Shown here: positions 1-7,356 of the stretch, piece after piece | How the letters are laid out: each line of letters opens with the position of its first letter | Position numbering within the stretch: the first letter of the stretch is position 1 | Assembly: GCA_011390265.1 (NCBI GenBank) | Contig: JAABSU010000003.1 | Location: 1-39,788, forward strand | Reading direction: 5' to 3' | Length of the DNA stretch: 39,788 nt | DNA from: Spirulina sp. | GTDB lineage: Bacteria; Cyanobacteriota; Cyanobacteriia; Cyanobacteriales; Spirulinaceae | Made by a program: the position numbers and the translations under genes | Notes under the pieces: model-generated | What the model was told of the DNA's origin: nothing | What the model saw: only the letters and a program-made list of their open reading frames with translations | Database searches by the model: none

Positions 1-2
1 TG

Positions 3-746
3 ATTAATGATGGGGCGCTGCGGCGGATCCCCTTGGGGGCATTGCAGGATGGCCAGCGGTTTTTAATTGAAGACTATGCGATCGCCACTACCCCCAGCCT
101 TAGCCTCACGACGGGCGGAACGCCGCAGGATCAGACGGAAATTAAGGCCCTCAGTGTGGGCCTGACGGTGGGCCGGGATGCCTTTGCGCCGTTAAGTAAT
201 GTGGCGCAGGAAATTACCACGGTACAAAGCCTGATGGGGGGGCCGAAGCTCCTGGATCAGGATTTCACGATCGCCAACCTCAGGGAAAACCTTTTAAATG
301 AAGACTTTGCCGTGATCCACATGGCCACCCATGGCAAGTTTGGCATTGATGCGGAAAATACATTTTTGCTGGGCTATGATCAGACGCTGAGTTTGGCGGA
401 ATTGGATAGTATTTTGCGATCGCGGGCCAGTGGCAAAAGCAACCCGCAACCCGTGGCCCTGTTGACGATGAGTGCTTGCCAAACGGCGGCGGGGGATAAC
501 CGTTCGGCCCTGGGGATCGCGGGGGCTGCTGTCCGGGCGGGAGTACAGGCGACCTTAGCAACGTTGTGGTATATCAACGATGAGGCGACGGTTCCCCTGA
601 TTGAGGAGTTTTATCGTCAATGGCGGGGCGGGGCGATCACCAAAGCCGAAGCGTTACGCCGCGCTCAATTGCGGATGATCAATGACCCCAGTTTTAACCA
701 TCCGGCAGTGTGGTCGCCTTTTGTGTTGGTGGGCAATTGGCTTTAG
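3..746 (+). CDS. CHAT domain-containing protein, C-terminal part (truncated by window start)
   Basis: Open frame continues upstream of 33 to the window edge (INDGALRRIPLGALQDG...). CHAT-type catalytic His (VIHMATHGKFG) and Cys (LLTMSACQTAAG) motifs, and C-terminal NHPAVWSPFVLVGNW typical of CHAT domains. Confidence 0.93.
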   Translation: MNDGALRRIPLGALQDGQRFLIEDYAIATTPSLSLTTGGTPQDQTEIKALSVGLTVGRDAFAPLSNVAQEITTVQSLMGGPKLLDQDFTIANLRENLLNEDFAVIHMATHGKFGIDAENTFLLGYDQTLSLAELDSILRSRASGKSNPQPVALLTMSACQTAAGDNRSALGIAGAAVRAGVQATLATLWYINDEATVPLIEEFYRQWRGGAITKAEALRRAQLRMINDPSFNHPAVWSPFVLVGNWL

Positions 747-900
747 GGGATTTGATCTAAGCGTTTCTGATTGGGAGGATCTGGGGGCAGGGATTCCATG
801 GCAAAATATGCAGTACAAGACTCCTTAAATTTAGCGGTATAACTCTGAGCAGTAAAGGCTTGAAGCCCTTTAAGGCTAAGGTGCATATCTGCTTGATTCC

Positions 901-1129
901 GTATAACATTCACCTTTTTAAGGAGTAAAACCCTTACCGGTTAAGGGTTTTGGTGAACCATGAAGTTTTGTATATGGTAGATCTAGCAATTTTTGTATAT
1001 GGTAGATCTAGCAATTTTTGACATCTCAATATTGATGTGCTAGAGTCCTGGTGAGGTTTGGTTATGGAGGGTTCAGCTCCCCAAATCTTAAGTATGTTGG
1101 GCTGCTGATCGCTGCCTAATCAGTAGTTA
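901..1129 (+). repeat. Long structured repeat, copy 1 (candidate non-canonical long attC / cassette-junction repeat)
   Basis: ~95% identical (about 10 substitutions by eye) to 2165-2368 apart from a 25-bp tandem duplication. Starts GTATAAC, ends GTTA, and flanks diverge abruptly on both sides. Internal stems AAAACCCTTA/TAAGGGTTTT, TTCACC/GGTGAA and TCTAGC/GCTAGA. Confidence 0.85.
966..1015 (+). repeat. Perfect 25-bp tandem duplication (TTTTGTATATGGTAGATCTAGCAAT x2) inside repeat copy 1
   Basis: Two adjacent identical 25-mers (966-990 and 991-1015); only one present in copy 2. Confidence 0.95.
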
Positions 1130-1146
1130 TCTAGAACCAGGACAAC

Positions 1147-1776
1147 ATGATATACAAATTAATAAAAACTAAATCCTCACCAGACAAAAGAATACTTGAT
1201 CAACGCAGAGAAGTGTATATTTTAGAGTTTGGCTATGAGGAATGTGAATCAGACCTTTATGACTTGTGGTCATTTCATTATGGGTTAGTTGATGAAAGCG
1301 ATGGTCATGACCCCAAAATTGCCGGATCAGTGAGGATGATAATTAGTAACGAACACGGTTTTCCGTATGAAAAAATACCAAATATTAGCTATTCTATCCC
1401 CAGCCATGTCGTTGAAAAAAGAGGCGTTTCTTCCGAGATATCGCGACTAATAGTATCAAGCGAGAACAGAAAAATGAGAACAGTTTTGTATGAGTTGTTT
1501 AAAGTTATATATCAGGAAAGTAAAATTCAAGGCATATCCGTTTGGTTTATGGTGGCAGAGCCGAAACTAATGAAAACACTAAAAAGAGTTGGAATAAATT
1601 TCAAAGCTGTATCTGATGCATTTTTTTTCAGAGGCGAACGCTGCATTTATTACGCGAGTGTTGAGATAATTGAACAAGATATGCTTAACAAAAACCCCAA
1701 AATGTCTGATTATTTTCTCAACAATTTGCCCGAAATGTTTCACCCAGAAAAATCGACACGAGAAATGCAGGAATAA
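1147..1776 (+). CDS. LuxI/FeeM-like GNAT N-acyltransferase (autoinducer synthase / N-acyl amino acid synthase-like)
   Basis: 209 aa ORF; R..VY..EFGY N-terminal region, acidic segment then GSVRMI, and SSEISRLIV resembling the E-x-SR-x-x-V signature of LuxI-fold acyltransferases. Located immediately before an attC. Confidence 0.65.
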   Translation: MIYKLIKTKSSPDKRILDQRREVYILEFGYEECESDLYDLWSFHYGLVDESDGHDPKIAGSVRMIISNEHGFPYEKIPNISYSIPSHVVEKRGVSSEISRLIVSSENRKMRTVLYELFKVIYQESKIQGISVWFMVAEPKLMKTLKRVGINFKAVSDAFFFRGERCIYYASVEIIEQDMLNKNPKMSDYFLNNLPEMFHPEKSTREMQE

Positions 1777-1792
1777 CACGTAACAATAATTA

Positions 1793-1899
1793 ACATAACA
1801 AGGCGTTCAACGGTGACGTTTTTACGTCGCTCAATTTTGCACTATCTCATAGCACAAAATTAGTCAACTACAAAAACGCCCGTTAACGTGGCGTTAGCT
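1793..1899 (+). other. attC integron recombination site 1 (59-base-element type)
   Basis: R'' ACATAAC (1793-1799), R' GTTAGCT (1893-1899). Arm TAACAAGGCGTTCAACGGTGACGTTTTT pairs with the reverse complement of the right end (TAACGCCACGTTAACGGGCGTTTTT), leaving an unpaired C in CGTT(C)AACGG. Central AATTTTGCACTAT/ATAGCACAAAATT hairpin. Confidence 0.85.
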
Positions 1900-1952
1900 G
1901 GCTCCGCACGTAATCCTTGCACTCGTTGCTTAAATCATTAGGTTGCTTTTTG

Positions 1953-2069
1953 TTTTTAGGTGTGCATCCGATTTTGGATCGCTACACCCATTGAAACCTC
2001 GTGCGATAGATATAAATTTTTGAGCTTGCTCAACATTGCGAATTATTAAGGTGGCGCTGCACCTAAAAA
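1953..2069. repeat. Inverted repeat in non-coding cassette region
   Basis: TTTTTAGGTGTGC (1953-1965) versus GCACCTAAAAA (2059-2069), with an inner ATCC/GGAT stem; no credible ORF between 1900 and 2164. Confidence 0.6.
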
Positions 2070-2164
2070 TATATCTGAATCCTGAAAACCTTGCTGGATA
2101 ACACTTTCAGGGACTCGATTTTTGTATGCACATCAAAAAAACAATGTCAACCTGCGGAATATTG

Positions 2165-2368
2165 GTATAACATTCACCTTTTTAAGGACTAAAACCCTTA
2201 CCAGTTAAGGGTTTTGATGAACCATGAAGTTTTGTATATGGTAGATCTAGCAATTTTTGACACCTCAATATTGATGTGCTAGAGTCCCGGTAAGGCTTGG
2301 TTATGGAGGGTTCAGCTCCCCAAATCTTAGGTATGTTGGGCTGCTAATCGCTGCCTAATCAATAGTTA
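2165..2368 (+). repeat. Long structured repeat, copy 2 (candidate non-canonical long attC / cassette-junction repeat)
   Basis: ~95% identical to 901-1129 minus the 25-bp duplication; starts GTATAAC, ends at GTTA (followed by GCC, so GTTAGCC fits GTTRRRY approximately). Confidence 0.85.
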
Positions 2369-2384
2369 GCCCTACAAAATTATC

Positions 2385-2807
2385 ATGGGTAAACAGATTG
2401 TTCTTATTTCATGTGTGAGTCAGAAGCTAGGGCAGCGAGCAAAGGCGAAGGATCTTTATGTGAGTACACTTTTCAAGCTGAATCTTAGATATGCTCAAAA
2501 ACTAGCCCCAGACGAAATTCTTATTCTGTCAGCAAAGCACGGTCTACTATCATTAGATCAAGAAATTGACCCCTATGAACAGACCCTTAAAACCATACCC
2601 GCCCTTGAGGTTAAGCAATGGGCTGATCAAGTTCTAGGTCAAATTCGTGCAAAATGCTCTATTGACGAGACGGCTTTCATTTTTCTTGCAGGGGAAAGAT
2701 ACAGGAAATATTTACTACCACACTTGAAGAATGTACAGATTCCTCTAAAGGGTTTAGGTATCGGAAGACAACTGCAAAAATTGAAAGAGTTAATTGATGA
2801 GTACTGA
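2385..2807 (+). CDS. DUF6884 domain-containing protein
   Basis: LISCVSQKL...AKDLYVSTLF...LILSAKHGLLSLDQEIDPYEQTL matches the DUF6884 pattern (SC-x-K, A-DLY-S-LF, SAK-GLL, pY-xTL). Confidence 0.85.
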   Translation: MGKQIVLISCVSQKLGQRAKAKDLYVSTLFKLNLRYAQKLAPDEILILSAKHGLLSLDQEIDPYEQTLKTIPALEVKQWADQVLGQIRAKCSIDETAFIFLAGERYRKYLLPHLKNVQIPLKGLGIGRQLQKLKELIDEY

Positions 2808-3432
2808 ATGCACAGAAATCCATAAAATCACTAATAGCATTGGGCGACATGGATTTCCTTTTGATGAGACGAGAATACCCCTCAATGGAATTTATATTCT
2901 GTTTCAAAAAGGTGAGAAGGCTCATGGACAGGACAGAATTGTGAGGATCGGTACTCATACTGGTGATCACCAACTCCGTCCAAGACTGAAACAACACTTT
3001 CTAAGTGAGAATAAAGACCGTAGTATCTTTAGGAAGAATATTGGTAGAGCGCTCTTGAAGAAGCAGAATGATCCATTTCTTCAGTTGTGGGAACTTGATC
3101 TCACAACTCGAAAAGCGAAAGATAACTACTCGCAGCAGATTGATTTTGACTACCAACAAAAAATTGAAAGTCAGGTTAGTAAGTACATTCGCGATAATTT
3201 CTCCTTTGGTGTATTTGAAGTTGCAAGCAAAGAAGAACGCTTAGAGATTGAGTCTAAACTCATCTCAACTGTATCTTGGTGTGATGAGTGTAAGCCTTCT
3301 AGCGCTTGGCTTGGGAACAGTTCACCCAAGGAAAAGGTTGTTCAGAGTGGTTTATGGTTAGTAAATGAGCTTTATAAAACCCCATGTAATGCTTCAGATA
3401 TTGAACACTTATCTCGGCTCATTGATGGCTAA
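2797..3432 (+). CDS. GIY-YIG-type nuclease-like protein
   Basis: NGIYILF...RIVRIGTHTG...LRPRLKQHF...SIFRKNIGRALL, with later E (RLEIESKLI) and N (WLGNSSP) in GIY-YIG order. ATG start overlaps the upstream stop (translational coupling). ORF track starts at TTG 2794. Confidence 0.75.
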   Translation: MSTECTEIHKITNSIGRHGFPFDETRIPLNGIYILFQKGEKAHGQDRIVRIGTHTGDHQLRPRLKQHFLSENKDRSIFRKNIGRALLKKQNDPFLQLWELDLTTRKAKDNYSQQIDFDYQQKIESQVSKYIRDNFSFGVFEVASKEERLEIESKLISTVSWCDECKPSSAWLGNSSPKEKVVQSGLWLVNELYKTPCNASDIEHLSRLIDG

Positions 3433-3519
3433 CAAATCATTGGAGCGGACGGATGTTGTATTCTCGTGGTGAGTTGAAGGTTGAATGCTTCTCGTCGCCG
3501 CTCAATTCAACCGTTATAC
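3427..3519 (+). other. attC integron recombination site 2
   Basis: R'' GGCTAAC (3427-3433, contains the TAA stop of the upstream gene), R' GTTATAC (3513-3519). TAACAAATCATTGGAGCGGACG pairs with the reverse complement of CGTCGCCGCTCAATTCAACCGTTA, leaving an unpaired G in ATT(G)GAGCGG. Confidence 0.8.
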
Positions 3520-3703
3520 TGCGGCGGGTTTTTCTCATTATTTGGCTCTGCCTCCCTCCCCCCAACAGGCGGCAGAACCGCCTAATACCCATGCCATGGC
3601 TCTGCCATAGCACGAGATAAAATTTTCAGAAACAAGAAACATTCCTTTTGTCAAAGTCTGTTAAATCTGTATAGAATTGAGGTGATAAGAACTAAATCAA
3701 CCT

Positions 3704-4033
3704 ATGCCTGTTTTAGCACCTAAATCTTATGTAGAGTATCGGAATGATGCTTATCGGGTAGAGGGAACTCGAATTTCCCTCGATTCCATCGTCTATGCTT
3801 TTCAAAAAGGACTATCCCCTGAAAGCATTGTTCAATCTTTTCCATTGCTAACCCTTGAACAGGTTTATGGCGCGATCGCATTTTATCTTGCCAATCGTGC
3901 TGAGATCGACACTTATTTAGCAGTCGAAGAAACAGCTTTCGACGCTATGCCTCAACCGCTAGAAACCACTGATCCTGTTTTGTATGGCAAACTGATGGCG
4001 GCTAAGACAGCAAGGCAGCAGGTAGAATCGTGA
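3704..4033 (+). CDS. DUF433 domain-containing protein (putative antitoxin)
   Basis: YRVEGTRISLDSIVYAFQKGLSPESIVQSFPLLTLEQVYGAIAFYLANRAEIDTYL is a classic DUF433 sequence; overlaps the downstream DUF5615-type gene. Confidence 0.9.
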   Translation: MPVLAPKSYVEYRNDAYRVEGTRISLDSIVYAFQKGLSPESIVQSFPLLTLEQVYGAIAFYLANRAEIDTYLAVEETAFDAMPQPLETTDPVLYGKLMAAKTARQQVES

Positions 4034-4380
4034 TCGTTTGTTATCAAGCCGATGCCGATTTAAACCAGGCAATTGTCACAGGGGTTTTACGACGAGAACC
4101 AACAATTGACTTTCAAACTGCCTTTGCCGCTGGATTGGAAGGTGTCCAAGATCCAGAAGTATTAGCAATTGCTGCACAACAGGAACGTATTCTGGTCAGC
4201 CATGATCGTAGAACAATGCCATTGGAGTTCGCCACGTTTATTACCAGCAGCCAAAGCTCAGGAATTATCATCGTTTCCAGAAAGCTAGCGATTGAAGTGG
4301 TTATCGAGGAATTGCTGCTGATTTGGGCAGCATCCAGTGCAGAGGAGTGGGTCAATCGTATTGCAAAGCTACCCCTTTGA
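4030..4380 (+). CDS. DUF5615 family PIN-like protein (putative toxin)
   Basis: MIVCYQADADLNQAIVTGVLRREPTIDFQTAFAAGLEGVQDPEVLAIAAQQERILVSHDRRTMP, PIN-like with conserved Asp residues; 4-bp overlap with DUF433 gene. Confidence 0.88.
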   Translation: MIVCYQADADLNQAIVTGVLRREPTIDFQTAFAAGLEGVQDPEVLAIAAQQERILVSHDRRTMPLEFATFITSSQSSGIIIVSRKLAIEVVIEELLLIWAASSAEEWVNRIAKLPL

Positions 4381-4407
4381 CTCAGAAACCCTAGGAGAGC
4401 GATCGCT

Positions 4408-4605
4408 GTGGTTTCTATAAGAATTGATCTTTCGGACAGCCAATTCCAAAAACCACAAAAGTTAGCAAGAGTGCATGGCATTGCGACTGAAGTGCCTTTG
4501 AAGGCAAGCTTAGAAGATTGGCTAAATCTACAAAAAGGCGATTTTGTTGATGCAGTCGATCATGTGTTGGAGAAAAATGCTAAATTATATCGGTGTTTGG
4601 CATGA
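4408..4605 (+). CDS. Small antitoxin-like protein (family usually preceding Doc/Fic-type toxins); orphan here
   Basis: IRIDLSDSQFQKPQKLARVHGI...LKASLEDWLNLQKGDFVDAVDHVLEKNAKLYRCLA; GTG start; no partner toxin ORF follows. Confidence 0.6.
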   Translation: MVSIRIDLSDSQFQKPQKLARVHGIATEVPLKASLEDWLNLQKGDFVDAVDHVLEKNAKLYRCLA

Positions 4606-4627
4606 TCCACTATTTGACAATAAATCC

Positions 4628-4852
4628 ATGCCCAGGAAGATTCGAGAGTTGAAAGCCCAGATTGCGCGTGAAGGATTTGTTTACTTGCCCAAACGCGGCA
4701 AAGGGAGCCATGAACGTTGGCGACATCCTTTGATCGGAAAAACACTAACAATTCCCGGCAAGGATGGAGATGATGTTCCACTTTACCTCGAAAAACAACT
4801 AGAAAATTTACTCACTGTACTGGAAGAGTTAAGAGAGGACGAGGATTCATGA
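4628..4852 (+). CDS. hicA: HicA family toxin
   Basis: PRKIRELKAQIAREGFVYLPKRGKGSHERWRHPLIGKTLTIPGKDGDDVPLYLEKQL contains the HicA GSH(ERW) core. Start chosen at MPRKIREL (4628) rather than track start 4544. Confidence 0.85.
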   Translation: MPRKIRELKAQIAREGFVYLPKRGKGSHERWRHPLIGKTLTIPGKDGDDVPLYLEKQLENLLTVLEELREDEDS

Positions 4853-5067
4853 ATCGATATAGCATGATTGTTCAGTGGTCTGATGAAGATGAGCTTTTCT
4901 TGGTTACAATTCCGGAGTTTACTGATCTTGTCGTCATGCCTTGCACTCACGGAAAAACTCGTGAAGAAGCAATTCATAACGGTGAAGAAGTCATAGAAAT
5001 GTATTTGGAATCTTGGCAGGCAGAAGGCGAACCTATACCTGAACCGAGGACGCTTCAGGTTGCCTAA
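4849..5067 (+). CDS. hicB: HicB family antitoxin
   Basis: YSMIVQWSDEDELFLVTIPEFTDLVVMPCTHGKTREEAIHNGEEVIEMYLES is the HicB partial RNase-H fold; 4-bp overlap with hicA. Confidence 0.9.
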   Translation: MNRYSMIVQWSDEDELFLVTIPEFTDLVVMPCTHGKTREEAIHNGEEVIEMYLESWQAEGEPIPEPRTLQVA

Positions 5068-5094
5068 TGATTGTGGTAAGGTTGTCGGTGATCT

Positions 5095-5123
5095 GGGGGC
5101 GAAAAAATTAAACCTTCGCCCCC
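5095..5123. terminator. Bidirectional terminator-like hairpin between convergent hicB and glyS
   Basis: GGGGGCGAA (5095-5103) / TTCGCCCCC (5115-5123), A/T-rich loop. Confidence 0.6.
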
Positions 5124-5131
5124 AATTCCCA

Positions 5132-7267
5132 CTACTTAACGATCGCCCCGAAGTCGCCCAAAATCCGGGCGTGGTTGCGGATTAAGCCTAATAAATTGAG
5201 GCGATTGGCTTGGATTGCGGGATCATCAGCCATCACTAATACGCTGTCTTCTCCATCAAAGAACCTTGTTACGGCGGGGGAAATCGCCGCTAACCCATCC
5301 ACCAACCGCTGATAATCTCGATCCGCTTGGGCCTGCTCCGTTTGGGGAACCAATGCACAGAGGGCGGTATAGAGGGCCTGTTCCGATTCCTGCTCAAAGA
5401 GATCCGGTTGAATCACCACTTGGGGATCGAGGGTGTCGGTGGGGAGAGTGCCCTTAGCCGCGAGGCGGGTGGAGCGGTTGACGGTTTCGTACAAGAGATC
5501 AAGGTTATTGCTATTGCGCAGATGTTGGATGAATTGGGCACGATCGCGCAGATCCAATAAATCCTGAAGGGCGAGGCTGTGGTATTCGGGATCATTTTCC
5601 CCCAAGACCGCATTCACGAGGTCGTAATCAATGCCCAATTCATCCTGGAGGAGGGTGCGCGATCGCTGCACAAAGAAACTGATCAACGCCGTCAACGGGG
5701 AACCATAATCGGAATGGCCGCTGACAAAGGCCGCCGAAAATTGGGTGAGCAAATCCAAGAGATTTAACTCCAAATTGCCATCCCAAATAATATTCACCAC
5801 CGCATTAGCGGCCCGCCGTAGGGCAAAGGGATCGGAGGAGCCGGTGGGGATCAGGCCTAAACCGAAAATACTGATCAAAGAATCGAGGCGATCGCCTAAA
5901 CCCACCAATTGCCCCGGCAGGGTTTGGGGCAAATCATCATCGGCCCCACGGGGAAGGTAATGCTCAAAAATCCCCCGTGCTACTGCCGCCGATTCCCCAC
6001 TCACCAGGGCGTATTTTTCCCCCATAATCCCCTGCAATTCCGGGAACTCATAGACCATTTGGGACACCAGATCCGCTTTACAGAGCAGGGCGGTGCGCTC
6101 AATCGTGACCGTTTCCGATGGGGGTAAATCCAGTTGCCGACACATTTCAGCGGTGAGATCGAGAATGCGATCGACTTTGATCTGCATCGATCCTAAATCC
6201 GCTTGGAACGTGATCGTTTCCAACTGGGGCAAATTCGCCTCTAGGGGTTCATCACAATCGGCATCGTAGAAAAATTTACCGTCGGCAAGGCGGGCGCGGA
6301 TTACCCTGGCGTTCCCCGTGGCGATCAGGTCAGCTTTAGTGGGATCCCCGTTGGCGATCGTGATGAAGTGGGGTAGGAGGGAGCCATCGGAGCTTTGGAT
6401 TGGGAAATAGCGCTGGTGCGTCACCATCACCGTGGTGATCACCTCCGGGGGAAGTTTAAGGAATTCCGCCTCAAAGTTGCCCACGACAGCCTGGGGAGCC
6501 TCCACCAGGTTAATCACTTCATCGAGGAGATCCACGGGGATAATCGCTTCCCCTTGAACCGATTGGGCGGCGGTTTCGATTTGGGCGATAATTGTCTCCC
6601 GGCGTTCGTCAGGATCGACGATCACCCCCGCCGCCGCTAGAGTTTCCCCATAGGCTGCCGGATTAGAAATACTCACAGCTTCAGGATGGAGAACCCGGTG
6701 GCCCCAGGAGGTGCGATCGCTCTCGATCCGCTCCGAACCATTCACCAATACCACCGGCAACACCGCCTCATCCCACAGGGCCACCAACCACCGAATCGGC
6801 CGAGGGAACCGTAACTCCCCATCCCCCCAGCGCATAAACCGGCGGCCCTCCAACTGGGTGATCCATTGGGGGATCAGGTCTTGGAGAATATCGGGGGCTG
6901 GTTGGCCGGGGATCTGTTTATCAATAAAAATAAATTCCCCCTTGGGGGTGTCTCGCTGGGTGAAATCCGCCACCGTGACCCCCTGTTTTTGGGCAAACCC
7001 GAGGGCGGCGGCGGTGGGTTCCCCATCGCGATAGGCGGCTTTCACGGGGGGGCCTTTGATTTCTTCGTGGCGATCAGGTTGTTGGGTCGGAACCCCCGTG
7101 AGGAGCACCGCCAAGCGGCGGGGGGTGGCGTAGAGGGTGACGGCCTCAGGGGTGAGGTGAGCTTCCCCCAGGCTGTTGGGGATCAGGCGTTGCCATTGGG
7201 CGATCGCACTGGCAACAAAATCAGCGGGTAATTCTTCAGTACCCACTTCCAGGAGAAAATTCGGCAT
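5132..7267 (-). CDS. glyS: Glycine--tRNA ligase beta subunit
   Basis: [18 protein letters not shown]...GHR...FPKSMRW-like [12 protein letters not shown]..., DALR-like C-terminus. Start chosen at [14 protein letters not shown]; track start is 7312. Confidence 0.96.
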   Translation of the reverse strand: MPNFLLEVGTEELPADFVASAIAQWQRLIPNSLGEAHLTPEAVTLYATPRRLAVLLTGVPTQQPDRHEEIKGPPVKAAYRDGEPTAAALGFAQKQGVTVADFTQRDTPKGEFIFIDKQIPGQPAPDILQDLIPQWITQLEGRRFMRWGDGELRFPRPIRWLVALWDEAVLPVVLVNGSERIESDRTSWGHRVLHPEAVSISNPAAYGETLAAAGVIVDPDERRETIIAQIETAAQSVQGEAIIPVDLLDEVINLVEAPQAVVGNFEAEFLKLPPEVITTVMVTHQRYFPIQSSDGSLLPHFITIANGDPTKADLIATGNARVIRARLADGKFFYDADCDEPLEANLPQLETITFQADLGSMQIKVDRILDLTAEMCRQLDLPPSETVTIERTALLCKADLVSQMVYEFPELQGIMGEKYALVSGESAAVARGIFEHYLPRGADDDLPQTLPGQLVGLGDRLDSLISIFGLGLIPTGSSDPFALRRAANAVVNIIWDGNLELNLLDLLTQFSAAFVSGHSDYGSPLTALISFFVQRSRTLLQDELGIDYDLVNAVLGENDPEYHSLALQDLLDLRDRAQFIQHLRNSNNLDLLYETVNRSTRLAAKGTLPTDTLDPQVVIQPDLFEQESEQALYTALCALVPQTEQAQADRDYQRLVDGLAAISPAVTRFFDGEDSVLVMADDPAIQANRLNLLGLIRNHARILGDFGAIVK

Positions 7268-7356
7268 TGTGGTTGATGGCGGTTGAGGATCTTGGGGTTG
7301 AGGTGGGGACACCTCGACGTTTCCCCTTAACAGTTTAGAGGTTTAGGGGGCATTGC

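Noticed and set aside
837-843. Extra GTATAAC upstream of repeat copy 1 as another junction
   Set aside because: Short motif alone; no matching GTTRRRY partner arm was found before copy 1 begins.
901-3519. IS element or composite transposon flanked by the ~200-bp direct repeats
   Set aside because: No transposase ORF between or beside the repeats, no terminal inverted repeats, no target-site duplication; attC sites explain the layout better.
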